Positions 1 to 25,771 of a DNA stretch of 64,000 nt are shown here, in pieces. Made by a program: the position numbers and the translations under genes. The notes beneath the pieces were generated by a model, which saw only the letters and a program-made list of their open reading frames with translations, did no database searches and was not told the origin of the DNA. The DNA is from Actinophytocola algeriensis (GTDB lineage Bacteria > Actinomycetota > Actinomycetes > Mycobacteriales > Pseudonocardiaceae), in the NCBI RefSeq assembly GCF_014203735.1, contig NZ_JACHJQ010000010.1:62001-126000 (forward strand), written 5' to 3'. How positions within the stretch are numbered: position 1 is the first letter of the stretch; each line of letters opens with the position of its first letter.

Positions 1-14795
<14,795 letters not shown>

Positions 14796-14803
<8 letters not shown>

Positions 14804-17800
14804 GGCTGCTGCGACCCATCCTTCGGTCCTGAGCGGAAAAGTTGTCGTCGATGAGCCGGAACAGGTCGCCGACGGAGACCGAGTTGATGTCGTCCTCCGA
14901 CGGACCGCTCCGCTCGTCCTCGGCGCCGCGCAGCCGCGCGGTCAGGTCCGCCAGCCGCGTCAGCGCGTCGCGGCGCTCGTCGGCGGACACGGGGCCGGAC
15001 AGCGCGGCCTCGAGCCGGTCCAGCACGTCCGGCAGCGCCGCGGGTCCGGTGTCCCCGGCGGACACGAGCGTGCCGAGGAGGTGGTCGACGAGCGCCGACG
15101 CCGTCGGGTAGTCGAACACCAGCGTCGCGGACAGCTTCGTGCCGAGCGCGGCACCGAGCTTGTTGCGCAGCTCCACCGCGGTCAGCGAGTCGAAGCCCAG
15201 CTCCTTGAACGGCCTGCTCGCGTCGATCGCGTCCGGGTCGCCGAAGCCCAGCACGACGGCGACCTGGCGGCGCACCACGTCCAGCAGCACGTCGCGGCGC
15301 TCGGCGGGCGGCAGCTCGGGCAGCCGCTCGGTGAGGGAGCGCGCGGAGGCGGTGGCCTGGCTCGCGACCCGCCTCCCGCCCGTGGGCACGAGGCCCCGCA
15401 GGATCGAGGGCAGGTCCTCGCGGGCGCGCAGCGCGGGCTGGTCCACGAGCATGATCACCGACTGTGCGGCGTCGCTCGCCACGGCGGCGTCGAACAGCGC
15501 GAGGCCGCGGTCGAGCGGGATGGGCCGCTGCCCCTGCCGCCGGATGCGGGCGTGGTCCACGTCGGACATGCCGCCGGTCATGCCGGTCGCGTGGTCCCAC
15601 AGCCCCCACGACAGCGCGACCGCGGGCAACCCGTCGGCCCTGCGGCGGCGGCAGAGCGCGTCGAGGAACGCGTTGGCGGCCGCGTAGTTCGCCTGCCCGG
15701 TCGTGCCGAGCACCCCCGCGACCGACGAGTAGACGACGAACCCGGCGAGGTCGCGGTCCTTCGTCGCCTCGTGGAGGTGCCAGGCCGCGTCAACCTTGGG
15801 GCGCAGGACGCCGGTCAGCTGCGCGGCGGTGAGGTTCTCGACGGTGCCGTCGTCGAGGACGCCCGCGGCGTGCACGACCGCGGTCAGGTCGAGGCCCGCG
15901 ACGAGGTCCCGCACCGCGGTCGCGTCGGTCATATCGCAGGCGACGACGTCCGCGCGGCAGTCCTGTGCGACGAGGTCGGCGACCAGTTCAGTCATGCCGT
16001 CGGCGGCCGGGCCGCGCCTGCTCGCGAGCACGAGGTGTCGGAAACCCTGGCGCGCGAGGTGCCGCGCCAGTTCGCGGCCGAGGCCGCTGGTGCCGCCGGT
16101 GAGCAGCACCGGCCGGTCGCGGTCCCACGGCTTCGGGACGGTGAGCACGATCTTGCCGGTGTGCTTCGCCTGGCTCATGTGCCGGAACGCCGCGGTGGCC
16201 TGGCGGATCGGCCAGGACCGGGTCGGCAGCGGTCGCAGGACGTCGCGGGCGAACAGGTCGGTCAGCTCGGTGAGCATCTCCCGCACCCGGTCCGGCGCCA
16301 CCTGGGTCAGGTCGAACGCGCGGTAGGTGTCGCCCAGGTCGTCGCGGACGTCGTTCTTGCCGAGTTCGGCGAACCGGCCGCCGGGCGCGAGGAGTCGCAG
16401 TGACGCGTCGACGAAGTCGCCGGTCAGTGAGTTCAGCACGACGTCGACGCCGTGGCCGCCGGTGACCTCGCGGAAGGCCTGCTCGAAGTCGAGGGTGCGG
16501 GAGGACGCGATGTGGTCGTCGGCGACCCCCAGCGCACGGAGCGTCTCCCATTTGGACTCGCTCGCGGTGGCGAACACCTCCGCGCCGAGCCACCGGGCGA
16601 GTCGCACGGCCACCATGCCGACCCCGCCGGCGGCGGAGTGGATCAGCACCCGCTCGCCCTCGCCGAGCTTGGCGACGTCGACGAGTCCGTACATCGCGGA
16701 CAGGAACGCCGACGGCACCCCCGCGGCGATCTCGTCGGACCAGCCGTCCGGGACGGCGATGAGGTGGCGTTCGTCGGTCACGGCGACGGGCGCGAACCCG
16801 CCGGTGACCAGTCCCATCACCCGGTCCCCCACCGCGACCGACGACACGTCGGGTCCGACGGCGGTGACGACACCGGCGACCTCGACTCCCAGCCCGCCGC
16901 CCGCGCCGTGGTAGCGGGCGGACGCGTCGCGGACCTTGTCGTAGCCGAGCGTGCCGAGCACGTCGAGGAAGTTCAGGCCTGCGGTGGACACGGCCACCCG
17001 AACCTGCCTGTCCTCAGGGTCGGCGTGGTCGGCCGGGACGATGCCGAGCCCGTCGACCGTGCCGGGAGTGACGACGCCGAGGCGCCAGTCGTGCCCGGCC
17101 ACCGGCACCGTCAGCGTGGCCGGGTCGGCAGCGACCCGGGCGGCGAACACCACGCCGTCGCGGACGGACAGCTGCGGTTCGTGCCCGGTGAGCAGGTGCG
17201 GCACCGCGGCCGGGAGGTCGTCGTCGTGCGCGTCGAGGAGCCCGAACATGCCGGGGTTCTCGGAGATGGCGCTGCGGACCATGCCCCACGCGGCGAACGC
17301 GGGCAGGTCACCCGCGCCCACCGCGTCGCGGGTCACGAACACCAGCCGCGAGCCCGCGAACCGGTCGTCGGCGAGCCAGTCGCGCAGCAGGCCGAGTACG
17401 CGGGCGGTGAGGTCGTGGGTGGACGCGACGACGTCCTCGCCACCGGTGACCGGGACCAGGACGACGTCCGGGACGGTGTCCAGGTCGCCGAGATCGGTGC
17501 CGGACAGGACCGTGACCTCGCCTTCCGGCGCGGGTTCCGGCGCGGGGACGGGCACCCATTCGAGGGTGTGGAGGCCGCCGGGGTCGACCACCGGCCGGGA
17601 CAGCTGTGTGCCGGGAGCGGCGCGGTGCAGCACGGACGCGGCGGTCAGCACGGGGTCGCCCGCCGGGTCGGCGGCGACCAGCGACACCGCGCCTTCGTCC
17701 ACTGTGGACAACCGGGCGCGGAGTGTGCGGGCGCCGGACGCGTGCAGGCCCACCTCGTTCCAGGAGAACGGGAGCGCGCCGGGCGGCAGGTCGAGCCCGG

Positions 17801-20800
17801 ACACCAGGAGCGCGTGCAGGACGGCGTCGAGCAGGGCCGGGTGGACGCCGTGGTCGTCCTCGGGCACGGCGTCGGCAAGCACCGCCTCGGCGAACAGCTC
17901 ACCGTCGCGGCGCCACACGCGCTGGAGCCCCTGGAAGGACGGGCCGTAGCCGTAGCCGGACTCGGCGAAGGCGTCGTAGCAGCCGGTCAGGTCCACCTCG
18001 GTGGCTCCCGCGGGCGGCCACGTCTTCGCGAACCCGGTGTCCGCGCTGGGTGTGCCGGGTGCGAGCGTGCCGGTGGCGTGCGCGGTCCAGCCCGGTTCCG
18101 CGTCGGGGCGCGAATGGATGGTGACGGCGCGCCTGCCGTCGTCGTCGGGAGCTTCGACCCGGACCTGGAGCCGAACACCGCCGTGCCCGGGCAGGAACAG
18201 CGGCGTCGAGAACGTCAGGTCGGTGAGGGTCCCGCAGCCGACCTCGTCCCCGGCGCGCAGCGCCAGCTCGACGAACCCGGTGCCGGGGAACAGGCTCCGG
18301 TCGCGGAGGCGGTGGTCGGCGAGCCACTCCGGGCTGTCGGCGGACAGGCGTCCGGTGAACACCACACCCCCGTCACCGGCCAGCTCGACCGCGCCGGTGA
18401 GCAGTGGGTGGCCGAGCGTGCCCACCTCGGCCGGGCGGCGCCGCGTCGAGGGCCAGAACCTGGTGCGCTGGAACGGGTACGTCGGGAGGTCCACTGTGGA
18501 CGCCGCGGGGAACCGCGGGGTCCAGTCGACCGGCACGCCGTGTGCCCAGAGGTGTGCCGCGGACGTGACGAAGCGTCGCGTGTCGCCGTCGTCGCGGCGC
18601 AGCGTGCCGGTGACGACCCCGGTGACCCCGGCTTCGTCGAGGATGTCGCCGACGTAGCCGGTGAGTACCGCGTGCGGGCTGACCTCCACGAAACACCGGT
18701 GCCCGGCCGCGGCGAGCGCGGTCACGGCCGCCCGGAAGTCGACCTTGTGCCGCATGTTGCGGTACCAGTACCCGGCGTCGAGCGACGCGGTGTCCACCTC
18801 GGCGCCGGTGACGGTCGAGTAGAACGGCACGGTCCCGGTCCTCGGCCGCACCGGGGCGAGGGCGGCGGCGAGCGGGGCCTCGAGGACCTCGACCGAGGCG
18901 CAGTGGGTGGCGCGGTCGGCGGCGATCATCCTGGCGCGGGCGCCGTCGGCGGCGCACTCGTCGACCAGGCGCCGCACCGCGTCGAGCGGCCCGGCGACGG
19001 TCACGGCGGACGGCCCGTTCACCGCCGCGACCGACACGTCCGCGCCGAGGCGGGCCTCCACGTCGGCGAGCGGCAGCCGGATCGACGCCATCCGCACGTC
19101 CGTCGGCAGGTCCTCGGTGATCATGCGGCTGCGGGTGGCGACGATCCTGGCGGCGTCGGCGAGCGAGAGCCCACCGGCGACGACGGCGGCGGCGATCTCG
19201 CCCTGCGAGTGGCCGACGACCGCGGCCGGTTCGACGCCGTGGGACCGCCACAGCGCCGCGAGCGACACCATGACCGTCCACAACAACGGCTGCACGACGT
19301 CCACGCGGGACAGCGACTCCGGGTCGTCGGACGCGAGCACCCGCAGCACCGACCAGTCCAGGTGCGGCGCGAGGGCGGCCGCGCACTCGGCGACGGAGTC
19401 CGCGAACACGGTCGAGGACGCCATCAGGTCCTTGGCCATGCCGACCCACTCGGCGCCCTGCCCGGGGAACACGAACACGACCCCGCCGGTGCGGCCGGCC
19501 GTGCCGGTGACGACACCGGGCGCGTCCTCGCCCGCCGCGACCGCGTCGAGCCGGCCGGTCAGCTCGGCGAGGTCAGCGCCGACTACGACCGCGCGGTGCT
19601 CGAACGCCGTGCGGGTGGTGACGAGCGAACGGCCCACGTCGGCGGGGTGCAGGCCGGTCACGTGCGCACGCAGCCGCGCGGCCTGCTCCCGCAGCGCGAC
19701 CGGGGTCCGGGCGGAGAGCACCCACGGGATCGCGACTGTGTTGGATCGGCTCGCGGCGTCCTTGGTGGTGGGCACCGGGTCGGCGGGCGGCGGCGCCTCG
19801 ACGATCATGTGCGCGTTGGTGCCGCTCATCCCGAACGCGGACACCCCGACCCGGTACGGGCGGTCCGCGTCCGGCAGCGGCCGCGGTTCGGTGAGCAGCC
19901 GGACCTTGCCCGTCGTCCAGTCCACATGGGACGTCGGGGTGTCGACGTGCAGGGTGCGGGGCAGCTCCCGGTGCCGCAACGCCTGGACCACCTTCACGAC
20001 GGCGGTGACCCCCGCGGCCGCCTGCGTGTGCCCGATGTTCGACTTCGCGGACCCCAGCAGCAGCGGGGTCTCGCGGTCCTGACCGTAGGTGGCGAGCAGC
20101 GCGCGGGCCTCGATCGGGTCGCCCAGCGCGGTGCCGGTGCCGTGCGCCTCGACCGCGTCCACGTCCGCGGTGGTGAGCCCGGCGTCGTCGAGCGCGGCCA
20201 TGATCACCTGCTGCTGCGCCTGCCTGCTCGGCGCGGTGAGACCGTTGGAGGCGCCGTCGGAGTTGATGGCGCTGCCGCGGATCACGGCGAGCACCGGGTA
20301 CCCGGCGGCACGTGCGGCGGACAGCTTCGCCAGCACGACGATCCCGGCGCCCTCCGCGACCGCGAGCCCGTCCGCGGCCTCCGCGAACGCCTTCGAGCGG
20401 CAGTCCGGCGCGAGACCCCGCTGCCTGGAGAACTCGACCAGCAGCGTCGGGGTGGCCATCAGGTTGACCCCACCGGCGATGGCGAGTGAGCACTCGCCGC
20501 CGCGCAGCGCGCGGACCGCGTTGTGCATCGCGACGAGCGACGACGAGCACGCGGTGTCCACGGTGGTGGCGGGGCCGGTCAGCCCGAGCACGTAGGACAC
20601 CCGGCCCGCGAGGACACTCGCCGCGCCACCGGTCAGCGTGTGGCCCTCCGCCCCCTCGACGCCCTCGACGAGCGCGCCGTAGTCCAGGCCGTTGGTGCCG
20701 AGGTAGACGCCGGTGTCGCTGCCGCGCAACGTGGTCGGGTCGATCCTGGCGCGCTCCAGCGCGGTCCACGTCTCCTCCAGCACGAGCCGCTGCTGGGGGT

Positions 20801-21164
20801 CCATGGCGAGGGCCTCCCGCGGGGAGATGCCGAAGAACCCGGCGTCGAAGTCGGCGATGCCGTCGATGAACCCGCCCTCGCGCACGTAGGCGGTGCCGGG
20901 GTGGCCGGGGTCGGGGTCGTAGAGGCCGTCGAGGTCCCAGCCGCGGTCGGCGGGCAGCGGGCCGATCGCGTCGGTGCCGGTGGCGAGCAGCCGCCAGAAC
21001 TCGTTCGGGGAGGTGACACCACCGGGCAGCCGGCAGCTCATGGCGACCACCGCGACCGGCTCGCGGGCGCCCGCCTCGGCGCGGGCGAGCTCGTCGCGGG
21101 TGGCGTTGAGCTCTGCGGTCACCCGCCGCAGGTACTCCCGCAGCTTCTGCTCGGTGCTGCTCAA
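14796..21164 (-). CDS. PKS-B: single fully reducing module, KS-AT-DH-ER-KR-ACP
   Basis: Adds and fully reduces one extender (2122 residues). Order: docking helix ([17 protein letters not shown]), KS (Cys206 in DTACSSS), AT (Ser653 in GHSQGE), DH, ER, KR (Tyr1827 in [11 protein letters not shown] present), ACP (Ser1993) and a C-terminal tail with [12 protein letters not shown], a class 1a-type docking helix. The AT specificity motif is RATH (Arg751-His754) instead of YASH or HAFH, so the extender is uncertain; the carboxylate-binding Arg (ATRSRM) is kept, so it is a carboxylated unit. The DH motif is [10 protein letters not shown], Gly to Asp. The ER has the cofactor loop HSAAGGVGM but an atypical front end ([14 protein letters not shown]). 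The start is the TTG at 21162-21164, overlapping the PKS-A stop as TTGA behind a strong AGGAGG. Confidence 0.95.
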
Positions 21165-24100
21165 CTGGCCCTCCTGCTCGTGATGTTGTCGATGAACTGG
21201 AACAGCTCGTCGTCGGAGGCGTCCTCGATGCGCTCCGGCGGCGCCTGCTCGGCCGGCCGCACACCGAACCCGAGCCCGGTCAGCAGGTGGTCGGCGAGGG
21301 CGGCCGGGGCGGGGTGGTCGTAGACGAGGGTGGACGGCAGCTCGATGCCCAGCTCGGCGCCGAGCCGGTTGCGCAGCTGCACGCCGGTGACCGAGTCGAA
21401 GCCCAGCTCGCGGAACGCGCGGTCGGCGTCGGGCCACTCGCCGGGGCCGTAGCCGAGCACGGCGGCGATGTGCCGCAGCACCACGTCGAGCACCAGGTCG
21501 TGGCGTTGCCCGGGTGGGCGTTCGGCGAGCCGCTCGGCGAATCCCGGACCGGCCTCCTCCGCTTCCTGGTGTGGCGGTTCCGGCCGGGTGCGGCGCCGCC
21601 ACTCGGCGAGCGCGGGCAGCAGGTCGGCGAGCGTCGCGTCGGCGGGCAGGTCCAGCGCGGAGCCGAGACCGGTGAGGTCGCCGCGTTCGACGGCGTCCCA
21701 GAAATCGGTGTCCGCGGTAGCCGCGGGCCGGTTGCCGCCCAGCCAGTACCTGCGGTGCTGGAAGGAGTACGCGGGCAGGTCGACGGTGTGCGCCGCCGGG
21801 AACGCGGGCCGCCAGTCGACGGCGACGCCCCGCACGTGCGCCTCGGCGAGCGAGGTGCGGAACCGGGCCACGCCCGGCGCGCCGCGCCGCAGCGTGCCGA
21901 CGGTGACCACGTCCACGCCGAGTGCGGCACCGGTGTCGGCGATCCCCGCGGTCAGCACGGGATGGGGGCTCACCTCGACGAACACGCGGTGGCCGAGGGC
22001 GATCAGCTGCTCGACCGCCGCGCGCAGCTCCACGGGGGCGCGGAGGTTGCGGTACCAGTACGCAGCGTCCAGTGCGGTGGTCGCCAGGGGCGCGCCGGTG
22101 ACGGTGGACAGGTAGGGGACGTGGCCTTCGCCCGGCCTGATCGGGGCGAGCGTGGTGACGACCTCGTCGGCGACCGGGTCGACCCCGGCCGAGTGGGACG
22201 GGTAGTCGATGGCGACGCGGCGGACGGTGATCCCCTCGGCGTGGCAGCGCGCGACCAGCACCGCGAGCGCTGCCGCACTGCCCGCGACGACGGTGGCGCG
22301 CGGGCCGATCTCGGCGGCGACGGACAGCCCGGCGTGCCAGTCCGCGAGGCGCCACGCGATCTCGTCCCTCGACAGCGGCACCGACATCATGCCGCCGGAC
22401 CCGGACAGCTCCCGCGCGATGATCTTCCCGCGCAGCGCGACCACGAGCGCGGCGTCCCGGATGGACAGTCCACCGGCGACGGTCGCGGCGGCGATCTCGC
22501 CCTGCGAGTGGCCGACGACGGCGGCGGGCCGCACGCCGTGCGCCTCCCACAGCGCGGCGAGCGACACCATCACGGCCCACAGCACCGGTTGCACGACATC
22601 GGCGCGCGCGAGCAGGTCGTCGTCGGCGAGTGCGGCGGCCGGGTCCCAGTCGACGAACTCGGCGAGCGCGTCCGCGCATCCGGCGAAGCGGGCGGCGAAC
22701 GCGGGCTCGGCATCGAGGAGGTCGCGGGCCATCTCGGTCCACTGCGAGCCCTGGCCGGGGAACACGAACACCGGGCCCGCGTCGTCCACGGTGGTGCTCG
22801 TGCCGGTGATGACGCCGGGTCCGGTCGTGCCGTCGGCGACGGCTGTGAGCGCGAGGCCGGCGTCGGTGTGGTCGCGGGCCAGCAGGACGGCGCGGTGGTC
22901 GAACGCGGTGCGGGTCGTGGCGAGCGAGTACCCGATGTCGGCGGGCGACAGTTCCGGGTGGGCACGCAGGTGCGCGCGCACCGCGGCCGCCTGGGCCCGC
23001 AGACCAGTTTCGGTGGCGGCCGAGAGCGGCAGCGGGACCGCGTCGGCGGCAGGGGTGACCCCGGCGACGGCGGGCCAGTCGACGGTGGCGCCGTCCAGCC
23101 ACAGGTCGGCGACCAGGTCCTCCATGGTCTGCCTGCCGGCCTTCTCGCGGTGGCAGGTGGCGAGCACGTCGTCGTCGGTCATGCCGGCCAATTGGGCACG
23201 CAGGACCGGGTGCGGGCCGATCTCGACGATCCGGCAGCCGGTCGGGAGGGCGCGGACGGCGTCCGCGACGAGCATGGGTGCGCACATGTTCCGCGCCCAG
23301 TACTTCGCGTCGAGGCCCGTGCCCGCGACGAACGCGCCGGTGACCGTCGAGACGAACGGCACCGCGGCGGGCGTCGGACGCAGGTCGCCGAGCCGCTCGA
23401 CCAGCTCCGGGACGAGCGCGGCGAGGCCGCCGCTGTGTGCCGGGTAGCCGATGTCGACCCGGTGCACGCGCACGCCCGCGTCAGTGAGATCACCGGCCAC
23501 GTCGGCGATCGCGTCGTTGGGCCCGGACAGGCAGGTCCAGCCGTCGGCGAGGATCGCGGCGGTGGTGAGCCTGCCACGCACCAGCGGGGCCGCGTCCACT
23601 TCGGACATCGCGCAGACGAGCACGGTGCCGGTGCCGTCGGCGCGCTCGGCGACGAGTCGCGACCAGACCGTGATCAGTCGCGCACCCTGGTCGAGGGTGA
23701 GCGCCCCGGCGGCGACGGCGGCGGCGACCTCACCGACGCTCTGCCCGAACACCACGTCCGGCACGACACCCCACGCGGAGAGCGTGCGGGTCAGCGCCAC
23801 CTGCACGGCGAACAGTGCGGGCTGCACCACGTCGGTGCGGTCGAACCTCGGTTGCTCGGCGAGCAGCTCGGTGACGACGGACCACCCGGTCAGCGGCGCC
23901 AGCGCGGCGTCCACCTCGGTCAGCGCGGCCCGGAACGCGGGCTCGGCCAGCAGGTCGCGCCCCATGCCCGCCCATTGGGCGCCGTGCCCGGAGAAGCAGA
24001 ACGCGACCGGCCGCCGCGCACCGGAGCCGGTGCGGATCGTCGTGGCGCCACCGTCGTGCCAGGCGACCGCGCGGTGCGGACCGGTACGGGTGGGCAGGGT

Positions 24101-25720
24101 CGGCACCGACCAGTCGAGGTCCGCGACGCGGGCGGCCAGTGCCTCGGCCGAGTCCTCGGCGAGCGCCACGGGGACGCGCCGCCGGTACGGCGGTTGCGCG
24201 AGCGCGACATGGACGTTGGTGCCGCCGAACCCGAAACCGCTGACGCCCGCGTACCGGAAGCCCGCGGGCCACGCCTGCCTGCCTGCCACCACGGACAGTC
24301 TCAGTGCGGCGAAGTCGATCCCCGGGTTCGGCACGTCGAAGTGCAGGCTCGCGGGCAGCTCACCGTGGTACAGCGCGAGCGCGGTCTTGAGGACGCCGAG
24401 CACGCCGGCCGCGGGTTCGAGGTGCCCGAAGTTGGTCTTGGCGGAACCGACCCGCAGCGGCTCGGTGCGGTCCGGGCCGAACACCTCGCCGAGCGCGGAG
24501 GCCTCGATCACGTCGCCCAGCGGCGTTCCGGTGCCGTGTGCCTCCACATAGGACACCCGGTGGGCAGGTACCCCGGCTTCGTGCCACGCCGAGCGCAGCA
24601 CGTCGACCTGGGCCCGCGGGTTGGGGGCGGTGAGGCCGTTGGAGGCGCCGTCGTTGTTGACCGCGCTGCCCAGGAGCACCGCGTAGATCCGGTCGCCGTC
24701 GCGCAGCGCGTCGGAGAGCCTGCGCAGCACCACGACCGCGCAGCCCTCGCCGCGCACGTAGCCCGCGGCACCCGCGTCGAACGCGCGGCACTGCCCGGCC
24801 GGGTTCAGCCCGCCGAACTTGGTCATCGCGACCGTGGTGTGCGGGTGCAGCATCAGGTTCACCCCGCCGGCGAGCACGAGGTCGGACTCGCCGCGCCGCA
24901 GGCTGTGCGCGGCGAGGTGCACCGCGCCGAGGGAGGAACTGCACGCGGAACCGACGGACAGCACCGGCCCCTGCAGCCCGAGCGCGTAGGCGATCCGCGA
25001 CGGCACGATCGAGGTGTCCCAGCCCACCGCCGACTGCGGTCCGACCGTGGCCGGGTCCGCGCCGGTGGCGAGGTGGTACTCCTGCCACATCGTCCCGAAG
25101 AACACACCGGTGCGGGTGCCTGCCAACTCGCCGGGCACGACGCGTGCGTCCTCGAGCGCGGACCAGGCCACCTCCAGCGCGATCCGCTGCTGCGGGTCCA
25201 TCCGCTCCGCCTCGGCGGGCGAGATCCGGAAGAAGTCGGCGTCGAACCCGGCGACGTCGTCGAGGAAACCACCACGCCGGGTGGTCGTCTTCCCCGGCGC
25301 GGCGGGGTCGGCGTCGAACCACTCGTCGGCGTCCCAGCGCCCGGCGGGCACCGGCCCCACGGCGTCCACTTCCGACAGAAGCGCGGACCACAGCCCGTCC
25401 GGCGAGCTGATCCCACCGGGTAACCGGCACCCGAGCCCGACGATCGCGACCGGCTCCACCCCGGACCGCCGCGCCGCCCCGGTCGGTGGCGGCGTGGTCT
25501 CGTCACCGTCGAGGAACGCGCCCAACGCCGCTACCGTCGGGCACTGCCAGACCGCCCACACGGGCACGTCGAGCCGGGTGGCGAGCCCCGCCACACCGGC
25601 CGAGTCGACACCCAGCTCGCGGAACGGCACGTCCACGGCCACGGAGTCGCGGGACACACCCAGCAACTCCGCCACCGCGTCCCGTACCCGGTCGGCACCC
25701 ACGCGAGGACCAGTACGCAC
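21161..25720 (-). CDS. PKS-A: starter polyketide synthase with unusual ACP-KS-AT-AT-ACP order
   Basis: Probably starts the chain (1519 residues from the GTG chosen). Order: ACP (Ser40 in LGVDSAG), KS (Cys260 in [15 protein letters not shown] and KTNFGHLEPAAG His motifs intact, so condensing and not a KSQ), AT1 (Ser661 in GQSVGE), AT2 (Ser1072 in GHSQGE, YPSH), ACP (Ser1443 in LGFDSV) and a class 1a-type docking tail (DDELFQFIDNI). AT1 has Trp686 where extender ATs have the carboxylate-binding Arg; AT2 keeps it. I infer that AT1 loads a monocarboxylic starter on one ACP and AT2 an extender on the other. There is no KR, so a beta-ketone should remain. The start at 25718-25720 has GAGG seven bases upstream; a GTG at 25777 would add an Arg-rich stretch, with its start codon inside the inverted repeat. 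Confidence 0.9.
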   Translation of the reverse strand: MRTGPRVGADRVRDAVAELLGVSRDSVAVDVPFRELGVDSAGVAGLATRLDVPVWAVWQCPTVAALGAFLDGDETTPPPTGAARRSGVEPVAIVGLGCRLPGGISSPDGLWSALLSEVDAVGPVPAGRWDADEWFDADPAAPGKTTTRRGGFLDDVAGFDADFFRISPAEAERMDPQQRIALEVAWSALEDARVVPGELAGTRTGVFFGTMWQEYHLATGADPATVGPQSAVGWDTSIVPSRIAYALGLQGPVLSVGSACSSSLGAVHLAAHSLRRGESDLVLAGGVNLMLHPHTTVAMTKFGGLNPAGQCRAFDAGAAGYVRGEGCAVVVLRRLSDALRDGDRIYAVLLGSAVNNDGASNGLTAPNPRAQVDVLRSAWHEAGVPAHRVSYVEAHGTGTPLGDVIEASALGEVFGPDRTEPLRVGSAKTNFGHLEPAAGVLGVLKTALALYHGELPASLHFDVPNPGIDFAALRLSVVAGRQAWPAGFRYAGVSGFGFGGTNVHVALAQPPYRRRVPVALAEDSAEALAARVADLDWSVPTLPTRTGPHRAVAWHDGGATTIRTGSGARRPVAFCFSGHGAQWAGMGRDLLAEPAFRAALTEVDAALAPLTGWSVVTELLAEQPRFDRTDVVQPALFAVQVALTRTLSAWGVVPDVVFGQSVGEVAAAVAAGALTLDQGARLITVWSRLVAERADGTGTVLVCAMSEVDAAPLVRGRLTTAAILADGWTCLSGPNDAIADVAGDLTDAGVRVHRVDIGYPAHSGGLAALVPELVERLGDLRPTPAAVPFVSTVTGAFVAGTGLDAKYWARNMCAPMLVADAVRALPTGCRIVEIGPHPVLRAQLAGMTDDDVLATCHREKAGRQTMEDLVADLWLDGATVDWPAVAGVTPAADAVPLPLSAATETGLRAQAAAVRAHLRAHPELSPADIGYSLATTRTAFDHRAVLLARDHTDAGLALTAVADGTTGPGVITGTSTTVDDAGPVFVFPGQGSQWTEMARDLLDAEPAFAARFAGCADALAEFVDWDPAAALADDDLLARADVVQPVLWAVMVSLAALWEAHGVRPAAVVGHSQGEIAAATVAGGLSIRDAALVVALRGKIIARELSGSGGMMSVPLSRDEIAWRLADWHAGLSVAAEIGPRATVVAGSAAALAVLVARCHAEGITVRRVAIDYPSHSAGVDPVADEVVTTLAPIRPGEGHVPYLSTVTGAPLATTALDAAYWYRNLRAPVELRAAVEQLIALGHRVFVEVSPHPVLTAGIADTGAALGVDVVTVGTLRRGAPGVARFRTSLAEAHVRGVAVDWRPAFPAAHTVDLPAYSFQHRRYWLGGNRPAATADTDFWDAVERGDLTGLGSALDLPADATLADLLPALAEWRRRTRPEPPHQEAEEAGPGFAERLAERPPGQRHDLVLDVVLRHIAAVLGYGPGEWPDADRAFRELGFDSVTGVQLRNRLGAELGIELPSTLVYDHPAPAALADHLLTGLGFGVRPAEQAPPERIEDASDDELFQFIDNITSRRAS
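21162..21175 (-). promoter_or_regulatory. Ribosome site and TTG start of PKS-B, overlapping the PKS-A stop
   Basis: On the minus strand AGGAGG (21170-21175) lies five bases before TTG (21162-21164), and TTGA also contains the PKS-A stop (21161-21163). No ATG or GTG start lies nearby in frame, and the docking helix follows at once, so the TTG decides the start. The overlap implies coupled translation and matched amounts of the two proteins. Confidence 0.8.
23130..24010 (-). other. PKS-A first acyltransferase (AT1), predicted starter-unit AT
   Basis: An acyltransferase fold with the opening motif [10 protein letters not shown], nucleophile Ser661 in GQSVGE (the usual His of GHSxG is Gln), Trp686 in LITVWSRLV in place of the conserved Arg, and YPAH (about 23435-23446) at the specificity position. 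Loss of that Arg is known in loading ATs that take non-carboxylated acyl-CoA. The substrate itself cannot be read from the sequence. Boundaries are approximate. Confidence 0.75.
25421..25423 (-). promoter_or_regulatory. TTA leucine codon near the start of PKS-A
   Basis: In the frame of PKS-A the Leu of GCRLPGG at the beginning of the KS is encoded by TTA (residue 100). It is the only in-frame TTA I noticed in the window. In streptomycetes and relatives TTA codons depend on the developmentally controlled bldA tRNA, so synthesis of the starter protein may be delayed. That role is inferred from the codon alone. Confidence 0.7.
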
Positions 25721-25771
25721 TCGACCACCTCGTTCCCGTCGCCGCTCGGGGCCGAACGTACGCACGGTGGA

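Noticed and set aside
24900-25460. PKS-A ketosynthase as a decarboxylating KSQ loading domain
   Set aside because: The active-site residue is Cys (GSACSSSL), with both His motifs intact, so it should condense.
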